DNA from: Kiloniellales bacterium
GTDB taxonomy: Bacteria > Pseudomonadota > Alphaproteobacteria > Kiloniellales > JAKSDN01
Reading direction: 5' to 3'
DNA: 64,000 nt
Assembly (NCBI GenBank): GCA_028280455.1
Contig: JANQLT010000074.1
Location: forward strand, 1 to 64,000
This document shows positions 47,472 to 56,360 of the stretch, in pieces; position 1 is the stretch's first letter, and each line of letters opens with the position of its first letter. The position numbers and the translations under genes are program-made. Below the pieces are notes generated by a model. The model saw nothing but the letters and a program-made list of their open reading frames with translations, was not told where the DNA came from and did no database searches.

Positions 47472-48161
47472 TCAGCCCTCCTTGCCGCGGTTCTGGCCGC
47501 TGGAGGGGCCGCTAAAAGGGCCGTCCGGCGGGTCGTCGGGGCCGCTACCGCCGGCGTCGCGTTGGGCGACGGCTTCCTCGACCAGGTCCTCGGCCTCGTG
47601 GCTGGCGATCAGCAGATCCTGGCGGCCGGTCAGGATCTTGTAGCCGGCCTCGACGAAGCGGTAGAGCAGCAAGGCCATGCCCAGGGGCAGGGCGAAGTAG
47701 GGGATGAAGCGGGGCATCTTCTCGTAGGCTTCGCCTTCGTTCAGCCAGTCGGCCAGGAACTGCAGAAAGGCCGGCATGGGCACGTCGTTGACTTCCAGGA
47801 AGGAGCGCTTGTTGGCGAAGAGCCACCAGTAGTCCCAGCTCCCCTTGAGCAGCAGCAAGGTGAAGGTCAGGCAGCAGCCCAGGGCGGCCAGGGTCATGAT
47901 CTTGCGCGTGGCCGGCGGCACGATGTTCAGCACCGCGTCGACCCCGAGGTGCGCGGTGATCTTCACGCAGTAGGAGACGCCGACCAGGATCAGCCAGGCG
48001 AACAGGAAGACCGTCGCCTCGAGGGCCCAGAGAATGTTGCTGTTGAAAACGTAGCGCGCGATCACGTTGGCGAAGGTGATGATCGTCATCAGACCGAGGA
48101 TGATCGCGATGAAGGATTCCTCGATCTCGTTGACGATCCGCCCGAGCTTGCTGGCGGCCAT
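47472..48161 (-). CDS. dctQ: TRAP transporter small permease (DctQ-like)
   Basis: 229 residues, four membrane helices (IIMGLMTIITFANVIARYVF-type first segment, LEATVFLFAWLILVGVSYCVK, KIMTLAALGCCLTFTLLLLK, FIPYFALPLGMALLLYRF) and a Gly/Pro-rich cytosolic tail of about 30 residues that is longer than in most DctQ. It forms the membrane unit with DctM. Confidence 0.9.
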   Translation of the reverse strand: MAASKLGRIVNEIEESFIAIILGLMTIITFANVIARYVFNSNILWALEATVFLFAWLILVGVSYCVKITAHLGVDAVLNIVPPATRKIMTLAALGCCLTFTLLLLKGSWDYWWLFANKRSFLEVNDVPMPAFLQFLADWLNEGEAYEKMPRFIPYFALPLGMALLLYRFVEAGYKILTGRQDLLIASHEAEDLVEEAVAQRDAGGSGPDDPPDGPFSGPSSGQNRGKEG

Positions 48162-48257
48162 CTTTCCCCCCTTGGGATTCTTCTCACGGCCGCTTGTGCG
48201 ACCGCCGGCGGAACGGCGCGGCCCGCCGGAGCAAGCCGCGCCGGGTCCGGTTTCTTC

Positions 48258-49268
48258 TTAGTTGGTCATCGCGTTGGCAGCTTGCGCCGCCTCGATCAGC
48301 TCGGCGCCGATGTCGTCCTCGAACTGATCCCAGACCGGCTTCATGGCATCGACCCAGAGGCCGCGCTGCTCGGGCGTGAGCTGGCGGACCTCGGTGCCGG
48401 CGTCCATGATCAGCTTCTTGTTGGCCTCGTTGACGGCCGTGGACTCGGCGTTGCGCACCTGGCTCACCTCGTCGAGGATCGTCGCGAGCTGGTCGCGGAC
48501 GTCGTCCGGCAGGTCCTGCCAGAACTCGACCGAGGTCACCACGAGGTAGTCGATGATGCCGTGGTTGGACTCGGTGATGCCGTCCTGCACCTCGAAGAAC
48601 TTCTTGCCGTAGATGTTCGACCAGGTGTTCTCCTGGCCGTCGATCACCTTGGTCTGCAGGCCGCCGTAGACCTCCTTGAAGGACATCTTCTGCGGGTTGG
48701 CGCCGAGCGCCTCGAACTGGGCGACCAGCACGTCGGAGGCCTGGACGCGGAACTTCAGGCCCTTGGCGTCATCCGGCGTCAGCAGTGGCTTGGTGGCCGA
48801 GAGCTGCTTCATGCCGTTGTGCCAGAAGGCCAGGCCCTGCAGGCCCTTGCGGCGCATCGAGTCCTTCAGCTTCTGGCCGGCGTCGGAGCTCTGGAAGCGG
48901 TCGACCGCGGCGATGTCGTTGAACATGAAGGGCAGATCGAAGATCCGGAACTTCTTGGTGTACTTCTCGAACTTGGAAAGCGACGGCGCGGCCATCTGGA
49001 CGTCGCCCAGCAGCATGGCCTCGAGCACCTTGTTGTCGTCGTAGAGAGTCGAGTTCGGGAAGACGATCATGCAGACCTTGCCGTCCATCTCCTCGTTGAC
49101 GCGCTTCTCCAGGAGCGAGGCGGCGATTCCCTTCGGGTGCTTGTCGGTGTTGGTGACGTGGCTGAACTTGATGACCGTCTCGCCGTCCTGGCAGGCATCC
49201 GACGCCGCCATGGCGGTGCCGCTGGCGAACGTCATGGCGGCCACGCTGGCCGCGATCAAAAGTCGCAT
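48258..49268 (-). CDS. dctP: TRAP transporter substrate-binding protein (DctP-like)
   Basis: 336 residues from ATG 49268, which has GAGGAGGA about 7 bases before it; the ORF track start at 49358 is too early. Signal peptide LIAASVAAMTFASGTAMA, then a DctP fold (IKFSHVTNTDKHPKGIAAS, KGLKFRVQASDVLVAQFEALGANPQ, GGLQTKVIDGQENTWSNIY). The Arg in FRVQ and the Asn-Thr stretch are the usual carboxylate contacts. The ligand is likely a C4-dicarboxylate or related acid. A sigma-54 promoter lies 107-122 bases upstream. Confidence 0.93.
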   Translation of the reverse strand: MRLLIAASVAAMTFASGTAMAASDACQDGETVIKFSHVTNTDKHPKGIAASLLEKRVNEEMDGKVCMIVFPNSTLYDDNKVLEAMLLGDVQMAAPSLSKFEKYTKKFRIFDLPFMFNDIAAVDRFQSSDAGQKLKDSMRRKGLQGLAFWHNGMKQLSATKPLLTPDDAKGLKFRVQASDVLVAQFEALGANPQKMSFKEVYGGLQTKVIDGQENTWSNIYGKKFFEVQDGITESNHGIIDYLVVTSVEFWQDLPDDVRDQLATILDEVSQVRNAESTAVNEANKKLIMDAGTEVRQLTPEQRGLWVDAMKPVWDQFEDDIGAELIEAAQAANAMTN

Positions 49269-49374
49269 GTAATCCTCCTCGGTTTCTTGTTTCCTATTGA
49301 CCCCCCGCGGTCGAGCGACGAGATGACCTCCACGCCGGACCAGGGCCTCGCCATCCATAGGCTGACCCTGTCAC

Positions 49375-49390
49375 TGCAGATCCCGTGCCA
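49375..49390 (-). promoter_or_regulatory. Sigma-54 promoter of dctPQM
   Basis: On the minus strand the sequence is TGGCACGGGATCTGCA, against consensus TGGCACG-N4-TTGCW. The -24 GG and -12 GC are separated by the required ten bases. It is upstream of dctP and next to dctD, the gene for a sigma-54-dependent activator. Confidence 0.85.
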
Positions 49391-49490
49391 GCTTGGCGCC
49401 GGCCGCGGCAGTCAGCGCAATGTCTCTGGATTACAGGACTTTAGCAGATGTCTGTCTGGAGCGCATAGGCGCCGCGGTGGGTAGGGGCCC

Positions 49491-49533
49491 ACACATCGGA
49501 CTAAGCCGATGTGTAGGAAAGCTCACACATCGG
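49491..49533. promoter_or_regulatory. Triple ACACATCGG half-site array, candidate DctD enhancer or terminator
   Basis: ACACATCGG (49491-49499), its reverse complement CCGATGTGT (49506-49514) and a third ACACATCGG (49525-49533, overlapping the dctD stop region) form a 24-base perfect dyad plus a half-site. The dyad centre is about 113 bases from the -24 element, an ordinary distance for an enhancer. In RNA the same arms could form two mutually exclusive hairpins after dctD. Confidence 0.6.
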
Positions 49534-50887
49534 CTTCGGGCAGGAAGTCCTCGCGGCGCAGGCCGTGTCTCTGCATCTTGTCGTAGAGGGTCTTGCGCGA
49601 CAGGCCGAGGCCCTCGTAGGTCGCCTTGAGGTTGCCGCGGTTGCGGGTCAACGCCTGGCTCAGCAGGCTCTTCTCGAAGTCCTCCATGCGGCCGAAGAAG
49701 TCGCCGTCCGGCCGGCCTTCGGCCGCTGGCGCGCCGCCGGGCGTGGGCTCGAGCGCGCCGAGGCCGAGGACGAAACGGTCGACGGCGTTGCGCAGCTCGC
49801 GGACGTTGCCCGGCCAGTCGTGGGCCGTCAGCGCGGCCAGCTCGCCGGGCTCGACCGGCGGGATCTCCTTGCGGTAGCGCGCCCGCGCCTCGCGGGCCAG
49901 GTGATGGAACAGCAGCTCCATGTCCTCCTTGCGCTGCCGCAGGCTGGGCACCTTGAGGGACACGACGTTGAGGCGATAGTGCAGGTCGGCGCGGAAGCGG
50001 CCCTCCTGGCTGGCCTGCCCCAGGTCGAGCTTGGTCGCCGCGACGAAGCGCAGATCGAGCGGCAGCGAGGCGTTCGAGCCGAGGCGCACGACGCTGCGCT
50101 CCTCCAGGACCCGCAGCAGCTTGACCTGCAGGTCGAGCGGCATGCTCTCGATCTCGTCGAGGAAGACGGTGCCGCCGGAAGCGTGCTCCAGCTTGCCGAT
50201 GCGCCGCTTGGTGGCGCCGGTGAAGGCGCCGGCCTCGTGCCCGAAGAGCTCGCTTTCGATGATCTCGGCGGGCAGGGCGCCGCAGTTGACCGCGACGAAG
50301 GGCCCGGCCTCGCGCGGCCCGAACTGGTGCAGCGCCCGGGCCACCACCTCCTTGCCGCTGCCGGTCTCGCCGATCACCAGCGCATCCGCATCGGTCGCGG
50401 CGACGGCGGCGACCTGCTGGCGCAGCCGCTCCATCGTTGCCGACTTGCCGACCAGCACCGCCTCGAGCCCCGTGCGCTCGCCCAGCTCGTCGCGCAGCGC
50501 GCGGTTCTCCAGGACCAGCCGGCGCTTCTCGATGGCCCGGGCCAGCACCTCGGCGAGATGCGTGGTGTCGAAGGGCTTCTCGATGAAGTCGTAGGCGCCG
50601 GCGCGCATCGCCTCGACGGCCATCGGCACGTCGCCGTGGCCGGTCACCAGCACCACCGGCAGGGCGCTGTCGATCTCCAGCGCGCGCTGCAGCAGGGCCT
50701 TGCCGTCCATGCGCGGCATCTTGATGTCGCTGACCACGACGCCGTAGAAGCCGCGGGACAGGCGCTCCAGGATCGGCTCGGGGCGCTCGAAGCACTCGAC
50801 CGCCATGCCGGCCAGCTCGAGGCCCTGCTTCACGGCGTGGCGGATATGGTCCTCGTCGTCGACGAAGAGGACCGCGGCGCTGTCCAT
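49523..50887 (-). CDS. dctD: Sigma-54-dependent response regulator (DctD-like)
   Basis: 454 residues. Receiver domain with Asp in VVVSDIKMPRMDG (about residue 53), an AAA+ domain with Walker A GETGSGKE, the sigma-54 contact loop GAFTGA and LDEIESMPLDLQVKLLRVLEE, then a Fis-type HTH (NLKATYEGLGLSRKTLYDKMQRH). Start ATG 50887 lies two bases after the dctB stop; the ORF track fuses it to a dctB shadow. It should activate dctPQM from the sigma-54 promoter. Confidence 0.93.
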   Translation of the reverse strand: MDSAAVLFVDDEDHIRHAVKQGLELAGMAVECFERPEPILERLSRGFYGVVVSDIKMPRMDGKALLQRALEIDSALPVVLVTGHGDVPMAVEAMRAGAYDFIEKPFDTTHLAEVLARAIEKRRLVLENRALRDELGERTGLEAVLVGKSATMERLRQQVAAVAATDADALVIGETGSGKEVVARALHQFGPREAGPFVAVNCGALPAEIIESELFGHEAGAFTGATKRRIGKLEHASGGTVFLDEIESMPLDLQVKLLRVLEERSVVRLGSNASLPLDLRFVAATKLDLGQASQEGRFRADLHYRLNVVSLKVPSLRQRKEDMELLFHHLAREARARYRKEIPPVEPGELAALTAHDWPGNVRELRNAVDRFVLGLGALEPTPGGAPAAEGRPDGDFFGRMEDFEKSLLSQALTRNRGNLKATYEGLGLSRKTLYDKMQRHGLRREDFLPEADV

Positions 50888-50889
50888 GG

Positions 50890-52833
50890 CTAGAAGCCCG
50901 AGGCTCGGCGCAGGGCCCCGTCCGCCGTGCCCGCCGTGTCCGTCGTGCCGCTGTCGGCCTCGATCAGCGGCAGCTCGACGGTGAAGAGCGCGCCGCCGTC
51001 GGGATGGTTCTCGGCCCGCAGCGAGCCGTCGAAGTCCTTGATGATGTTGTAGGAGATCGACAGGCCGAGACCCAGGCCGCTGCCGACCTCCTTGGTGGTG
51101 AAGAAGGGATCGAAGATCCGGTCGAGCTGGGCCTCGTCGATGCCGGGCCCGTGGTCGCGCACGCTCAGCAGGAGGCGATCGTTCCGGCTCGAGAGGGCGA
51201 TATCGATCCGCGGCGTCCCGCGCCCCGCCATGGCGTCGAGGGCGTTCAGCAGCAGGTTGGTCATGACCTGCTGCAGGCGCAGCGGGCCGGCCATGACCTG
51301 CAAGTCGGCCGGGCCGGGCGAGAAGCGGACCTCGGCCTTGGCGCTGTCGAGGCGGCCCTTGAGGAACTTCAGGGTCTCCTCGACCACCGCCGTGGGCGAG
51401 ACGGGAATCAGGCGCCGCCGCGGCTTGCGCGCGAAGGCGTTGAGGTGCTTGCTGATCTCGGCCATGCGTCCGGTCAGCTCCCAGATCCGCGTGCAGTTGT
51501 CGCCGGCCTCGTCGAGGCGGTCGCGGGCGATCAGGGTGCCGGCGTTCTCGGCGTAGGAGCGGATGGCGGCCAGCGGCTGGTTGAACTCGTGGCTGATCGC
51601 CGCCGACATCTGGCCGAGGGCTGCCAGCTTGCCGGCCTGGATCAGCTCGTCCTGGGTGCGGCGCAGGGCCTCCTCGGCGCTCCGCCGCTCGCGGATCTCC
51701 TCCTCCAGGCGGAGGTTCGAGGCGGTCAGGTCGGCGGTGCGCTCGCGTACCCGCTGTTCGAGGCGCTCGGCGCCGGCCCGCTCGATCTCGATGCGCTCGA
51801 TCAGGCGCCGGCGCCGCTGCCGCGCCAGGGCCAGGGTCAAGACCGCGATCAGGCAGGCGAGGGCGGTCAGGGCGACGGCCCAGATGGCCTGTCCCCTGGC
51901 CAGGCTGCTGTCGGTCAGGACATGGACGGTCCAGCCCGCCTCCGAGAGCGGGCGCGATTCCACCAGATAGTCGGTCACGCGGGTGCCGCCGCCGTCCGAC
52001 CCCGCCTCGCGGATCGAGACGCGCTCGACGCGGCCGCCGCTCCGCCAATCCGAGTCGAGCGGGCTCAGGTCGCCGAGCCGATACTGGCGGTTGCTCTCGA
52101 TCTCGGCGATGGCCGCTTGGCTCAAGGGGCCGAGGGTCTTGAAGCGCCAGCCCTCGCGGCTGGCGATGAAGATCACGCCGTTGCCGTCGGCGACCATGAC
52201 CTCGTTGGGGGCGGCGGCCCAGGAGGCCTCGATGCGCTTGACGTTCACCTTGACGGCGACGACGCCGAGGATCGCCTCGCCCTCGCGGACCGGGTAGGCG
52301 AAGTAGTAGCCGCGCCGGTTCGAGGTGGTGCCCAGCGCGAAGTAGCGGCCGAGCGCGCCCCTGATGGCCTGCTGGAAGTAGGGCCGGTAGCTGAAGTTGC
52401 GGCCGACGAAGGGCTGCTCGCTGTTCCAGTTGCTGGCGGCGAAGGTCAGGCCCTCGGCGTCCATGAAGTAGGTGTCGGCCGCGCCGGAGATGTCGTTGAC
52501 CGATTCGGCCAGGCGGTTGGCCCGCTCGACGGCACCCGGCGCGCTGCGCTGGCGGAACAGCTCGACCACCTCGCGGCGGCCGGCCAGCATCTCCGGCAGG
52601 ATCTCGTACTTGCGCAGCTCGCCCTTCAGGCTCTGGGTGTAGAGCGCCAGGGTCGCCCGGGCCTGCCGCCGGGCCTGCTCGACGAAGAGCTCCTTGGACC
52701 AGGCGTAGGCGAGCCAGCAGAGCCCGGCGCAGAGCAGGCCGACCAGCGCGACCTTGGCGGCGCGCAGCCAAAGCGCCTGGTCGGCGGCTCCAGGTGCCGC
52801 ACGTTGGCCGATGGCGGACGGCGCAGCCCGCAT
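50890..52833 (-). CDS. dctB: C4-dicarboxylate-type sensor histidine kinase (DctB-like)
   Basis: About 647 residues. A first membrane helix (VALVGLLCAGLCWLAYAW) is followed by a large periplasmic double-Cache sensor, a second helix (AIWAVALTALACLIAVLTLAL), a coiled coil with RLEEEIRERRSAEEALRR, HisKA AAISHEFNQPLAAIRSYAEN, and HATPase with LLNALDAMAG and GSGLGLGLSISYNIIKDFDG. The ORF track opens at a TTG (52851); ATG 52833, preceded by GGGAGG, is preferred. It partners with DctD downstream. Confidence 0.93.
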   Translation of the reverse strand: MRAAPSAIGQRAAPGAADQALWLRAAKVALVGLLCAGLCWLAYAWSKELFVEQARRQARATLALYTQSLKGELRKYEILPEMLAGRREVVELFRQRSAPGAVERANRLAESVNDISGAADTYFMDAEGLTFAASNWNSEQPFVGRNFSYRPYFQQAIRGALGRYFALGTTSNRRGYYFAYPVREGEAILGVVAVKVNVKRIEASWAAAPNEVMVADGNGVIFIASREGWRFKTLGPLSQAAIAEIESNRQYRLGDLSPLDSDWRSGGRVERVSIREAGSDGGGTRVTDYLVESRPLSEAGWTVHVLTDSSLARGQAIWAVALTALACLIAVLTLALARQRRRRLIERIEIERAGAERLEQRVRERTADLTASNLRLEEEIRERRSAEEALRRTQDELIQAGKLAALGQMSAAISHEFNQPLAAIRSYAENAGTLIARDRLDEAGDNCTRIWELTGRMAEISKHLNAFARKPRRRLIPVSPTAVVEETLKFLKGRLDSAKAEVRFSPGPADLQVMAGPLRLQQVMTNLLLNALDAMAGRGTPRIDIALSSRNDRLLLSVRDHGPGIDEAQLDRIFDPFFTTKEVGSGLGLGLSISYNIIKDFDGSLRAENHPDGGALFTVELPLIEADSGTTDTAGTADGALRRASGF

Positions 52834-52941
52834 GCCTCTCTTGCCTCCCAAGGCGAACCGAAGGTCTTTACGACCTTGTTATGGCTTAGAATAACCGGAT
52901 TTCAGCCCTGCGTCCAAAGGCGCCGAGGCCCCTGGAGAAGC

Positions 52942-54630
52942 CTAGAAGTAGGACAGCACCAGCACCACCACGAAGACGGAGATGACGGCGAAGACCGTGC
53001 TGCCGGTCTGCCAGGAGCGCGCCAGGATCCCCTGGGGCCCGTGCAGGTGGAAGACCCGCTCGACCCACCGGCCCAGACCGATGCGCGCCCGGCGCTCCAG
53101 CTTGACGCCGAGATGGCTCGCCTGCTCGAGCAGGAAGCGGGCGGTTCGCGGCAGGAGCCGGCGGTAGAGCCACTCCGAGTCGAAGTTCACGCCGGGCAGC
53201 TCCGGCGGATAGAGCTTGGTGAGCTGCAGGACGACGAAGGCCAGGGCCGAGAAGAACAGGAGCTGGAGCTGCGCCAGCACGTGACTGACCGTGTAGGGCT
53301 CGTAGGACACCTCGTAGGGCAGCAGCCGGTAGAGCGGCTCCGGATAGACGCCGATGCCGATGCAGACGCAGGACGCCAGGAACATCGCCACCAGCATGTT
53401 CGGCCGCGCTTCCTTGACGCGGATTCCCGAATCGTGGGCGAAGAAGGCGAAGTAGGGGATCTTGATGCCGGAGTGGTGGAAGACGCCCGCCGAGGCGAAG
53501 AGCAGGAACAGCCAGACCGCCAGGTGGCCTTCCTTGATCACGGCGGAGAGAATCATCGACTTGGCGATGAAGCCGGAAAACAGGGGGAAGGCGGAGATCG
53601 AGGCGGCGCCGACGATGCAGAACACCGTGGTGATCGGCATGGACTTGTAGAGGCCGCCGAGCTCCGAGCCGTCGATCTTGCCGACCCGGTCCAGCACCGC
53701 CCCCATCGACATGAAGAGGAGCGCCTTGTAGACGATGTGCACGAAGGCGTGGGCGGCGGTCCCGTTGAGGGCCAGCTCGGTGCCGATGCCGATGCCCGTG
53801 ACCATGAAGCCGACCTGGTTGATCAGGCTGTAGGACAGCACGCGCCGCAGATCGTTCTCGATGACCGCGTAGAAGATCGGGAACATCGTCATGGTGGCGC
53901 CGATGTAGATGAGAATGTCGGTGCCCGGAAATCCCCGCGCCAGCGTGTAGACGGCCAGCTTGGTCGTGAGCGCAGAGAGGAAGATCGTGCCGGTCGGCGT
54001 CGCTTCCGGATAGGCGTCGGTCAGCCAGTTGTGCAGCAGCGGGAAGGCGCACTTGATGCCGAAGGCGAGAAGGATCAGCCAGCCGCCCGGTGCATCGAGC
54101 CCGACGTAGTCGAAGGCGATGGATCCTGTGTGGCTGACCCAGGTCAGGATGCCGGCGAGCAGCAGCATGCCCGAGAGGATCTGGATCGCGAAGTAGCGGA
54201 TCGCCGTCGCCTGCGACCGCTCCGAGCGCCGCGCCAGGATCAGGAAGACCGAGGTGACGGCGGTCAGCTCCCAGAACACGAAGAGGGTGATGAAGTCGCC
54301 GGCGAAGACGGCGCCGATCGAGCTGCCGGCATAGAGCGTGCTGGCGACCTGTTGCACGCGGTCGCTGACATGGAGCGCGTAGATCGCGCCGAGGAAGGCC
54401 GCCAGGTGGAAGACGTAGCCGAACACCAGGCTGAGCTTGTCGACCCGCGCCAGGACCAGCGTGTAGTCGAACAGCTCCAGGACGCCGGAGCTGCCCTGGG
54501 ACAGATAGTAGAGATTGACCGCGCCGACGACCGGTGTGGCGAGCAGCACCGCCTGGCGCAGGCGGCCGCCGGTCGCCGCCGCGAGCAGGCCGCCGATATA
54601 GAAGATGAGAAAGGGGGCGACGCTAGTCAT
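52942..54630 (-). CDS. Third MrpA/D-type antiporter-like subunit
   Basis: 562 residues, a NuoL/MrpD-type protein with about 14 helices. It has the conserved FVFWELTAVTSVFLILARR (Glu in TM5), LLAFGIKCAFPLLHNWLTDAYPEA (Lys in TM7) and IVYKALLFMSMG. It extends at the C-terminus by a cytosolic stretch and one last helix (FAVISVFVVVLVLSYF), more like the proton-module subunits of Mbh/Nuo-type complexes. It overlaps the small membrane protein gene by 8 bases. Last gene of the Mrp operon. Confidence 0.88.
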   Translation of the reverse strand: MTSVAPFLIFYIGGLLAAATGGRLRQAVLLATPVVGAVNLYYLSQGSSGVLELFDYTLVLARVDKLSLVFGYVFHLAAFLGAIYALHVSDRVQQVASTLYAGSSIGAVFAGDFITLFVFWELTAVTSVFLILARRSERSQATAIRYFAIQILSGMLLLAGILTWVSHTGSIAFDYVGLDAPGGWLILLAFGIKCAFPLLHNWLTDAYPEATPTGTIFLSALTTKLAVYTLARGFPGTDILIYIGATMTMFPIFYAVIENDLRRVLSYSLINQVGFMVTGIGIGTELALNGTAAHAFVHIVYKALLFMSMGAVLDRVGKIDGSELGGLYKSMPITTVFCIVGAASISAFPLFSGFIAKSMILSAVIKEGHLAVWLFLLFASAGVFHHSGIKIPYFAFFAHDSGIRVKEARPNMLVAMFLASCVCIGIGVYPEPLYRLLPYEVSYEPYTVSHVLAQLQLLFFSALAFVVLQLTKLYPPELPGVNFDSEWLYRRLLPRTARFLLEQASHLGVKLERRARIGLGRWVERVFHLHGPQGILARSWQTGSTVFAVISVFVVVLVLSYF

Positions 54631-54874
54631 CGTAGTAGTCTTCCTTGCGCATCACCAGCTTGCGCATCCAGGTGGCGGCGATCACCAGGAAGAAGCAGCA
54701 GACGAAGCCGTAGAAGGCGTAGAAGCCGAACCACGACTCCACCGAATGCTCGACGTGACGATGGATGACGATGTCGAGGAGCAGGACGATCCCGCACAGG
54801 ACGAAGACCCCGTAGATCAGGGCCTTGACGTTGCGCGGGTTGTCGAAGAGGTGGCTTTTCTCTTTCCGGTCCAT
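54623..54874 (-). CDS. Small two-helix membrane protein in Mrp operon
   Basis: 83 residues with two membrane helices (ALIYGVFVLCGIVLLLDIVI and FYGFVCCFFLVIAATWM) and charged termini (DRKEKSHLFDNPRN, MRKEDYYDD). Not recognised as one of the canonical Mrp subunits. ATG 54874 is preceded by AGGGTGA; a GTG three codons upstream (54883) is also possible. Its position between two antiporter-type subunits and overlap with the downstream gene suggest it is an accessory subunit of the complex. Confidence 0.75.
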   Translation of the reverse strand: MDRKEKSHLFDNPRNVKALIYGVFVLCGIVLLLDIVIHRHVEHSVESWFGFYAFYGFVCCFFLVIAATWMRKLVMRKEDYYDD

Positions 54875-54884
54875 GACGGTCACC

Positions 54885-56360
54885 CTAAGGCGTTACGATC
54901 CGGAGCAGCATCTCGTATGCCGGCTCCGAGAAGAAGAACAGCGCAAGGCATCCGAGCGAGGTCACCGTGATGGCGATCAGGCAGGGAATCGGCGCTTCGT
55001 GAATGCCCTCTTGGTGGTGATGCCCCGCCACGGCCACGTCGGGCTTGCTGAAGAAGCCGTGGAAGGGGATGGGCATAAGGTAGAGGATGTTCAGAATCGT
55101 GCCGAGGATCAGGACCGCCACCATGGCGAGCTGACCGGCGTCGAACGAGCCCAGCAACAGGAACCACTTGCCCCACATGCCGCCGAAGGGCGGCAGGCCT
55201 ATGATGCTGAGGCTGCCGATCAGGAAGCCGACGGTGGTCAAGGGCATGGTCCGGCCGATGCCGCGCATCTGGCTGACCTCGGTCTTGTGGCTGGCCACCA
55301 TGATGGCGCCGGCGCAGAAGAACAGGGTGATCTTGCCGAAGGCGTGCATCACCAGGTGCAGGCTGCTGCCGACGATCCCCCATTTCGTCGCCAGCATGGC
55401 GCCCAGCACGATGTAGGAGAGCTGGCTGACGGTCGAGTAGGCGAGGCGCCGTTTCAGGTTGTCCTGGCGCAGGGCGATGATCGAGCCAATGAGAATCGTG
55501 GCGGCGGCCATGTAGAGCAGCCAGCTCGTGTTCTCCGCCGCGTTCAGGAAGTCGAGGCCGAAGATGTAGACCACGACCTTGACCACCGAGAAGACGCCGG
55601 CCTTGACCACCGCGACGGCGTGCAGCAACGCGCTGACGGGTGTCGGTGCGACCATGGCGGCGGGCAGCCAGCGGTGCACCGGCATCAGCGCGGCCTTGCC
55701 GATGCCGTACATGTAGAGAAACAGCAGGATGCCGACCTCGGGCCCTTCCACGGAGCCGGCCAGGATGCCGCCCTCGCGGAAGTCGAGCGTGCCCGTGGCG
55801 GTCCAGGTCCAGATCACGGCGACGAGCTGCAAGCCGATCGAGGTGCAGAGCAGGATGCCGAGATAGGTGCGCCCGGCCATGACCGCCTTGCGGTCGCCCT
55901 TGTGCGTGACCAGCGGGTAGGTCGAGAGCGTCAGCACCTCATAGAAGATGAACAGCGTCAGCATGTTGCCGGCGAAGGCGACGCCCATCGTGCCGCAGAT
56001 CGCCAGGGCGAAGCAGATGTAGAAGCGGGTCTGGTTTTTCTCGTTGTGGCCGCGCATGTAGCCGATCGAGTAGATCGAGTTGACGATCCACAGGAAGGAG
56101 GCGACGGCCGCGAAGGTCATGCCCAGGGGCTCGACCTCGAGGCGGATCGGCAGGCCCGGCAGCGTCTCGATCAAGGTCACCGAGGGCTGCGCGCCGGCCA
56201 TCACGTCCAGTAGCAGCGAGGTGACGGTCGCGAAAAGCAGCCCAGCGGTCGCCAGGGTGACGCTCTCGCGCAGGTTCGGTTGCCGGTCGAGCAGGCCGAT
56301 CAGGGGCGCCGCCACCATCGGGATGACGATCGCCAGAGCGGTTGCCGTCTCGGGGGTCAC
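54885..56360 (-). CDS. Second MrpD-type antiporter subunit
   Basis: 491 residues from a GTG start that overlaps the preceding stop (GTGA). Typical MrpD/NuoN-type helices with LTLFIFYEVLTLSTYPLV (Glu in TM5), GIGKAALMPVHRWLPAAMVAPTPVSALLHAVAVVKAGVF (TM7/8 Lys and His) and LRQDNLKRRLAYSTVSQLSYI. The ORF track runs it to 57899 through a shadow of the upstream mrpD. It is a duplicated subunit compared with the standard seven-gene Mrp operon. Confidence 0.9.
   Translation of the reverse strand: MTPETATALAIVIPMVAAPLIGLLDRQPNLRESVTLATAGLLFATVTSLLLDVMAGAQPSVTLIETLPGLPIRLEVEPLGMTFAAVASFLWIVNSIYSIGYMRGHNEKNQTRFYICFALAICGTMGVAFAGNMLTLFIFYEVLTLSTYPLVTHKGDRKAVMAGRTYLGILLCTSIGLQLVAVIWTWTATGTLDFREGGILAGSVEGPEVGILLFLYMYGIGKAALMPVHRWLPAAMVAPTPVSALLHAVAVVKAGVFSVVKVVVYIFGLDFLNAAENTSWLLYMAAATILIGSIIALRQDNLKRRLAYSTVSQLSYIVLGAMLATKWGIVGSSLHLVMHAFGKITLFFCAGAIMVASHKTEVSQMRGIGRTMPLTTVGFLIGSLSIIGLPPFGGMWGKWFLLLGSFDAGQLAMVAVLILGTILNILYLMPIPFHGFFSKPDVAVAGHHHQEGIHEAPIPCLIAITVTSLGCLALFFFSEPAYEMLLRIVTP

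Noticed and set aside
45927-49484. 1185-residue plus-strand ORF opposite the TRAP genes
   Set aside because: It is a GC-driven shadow of dctP, dctQ, dctM and the BMP gene; its sequence is Asp/His/Gln/Arg-rich and shows no domain.
49523-52771. 1082-residue DctB-DctD fusion suggested by the ORF track
   Set aside because: The upstream part is a shifted frame of dctB. dctD has its own ATG at 50887, and dctB ends in a different frame at 50890.
51004-54768. 1254-residue plus-strand ORF opposite dctB and the third antiporter gene
   Set aside because: Antisense shadow with composition typical of reversed GC-rich codons; both genes on the other strand are well conserved.
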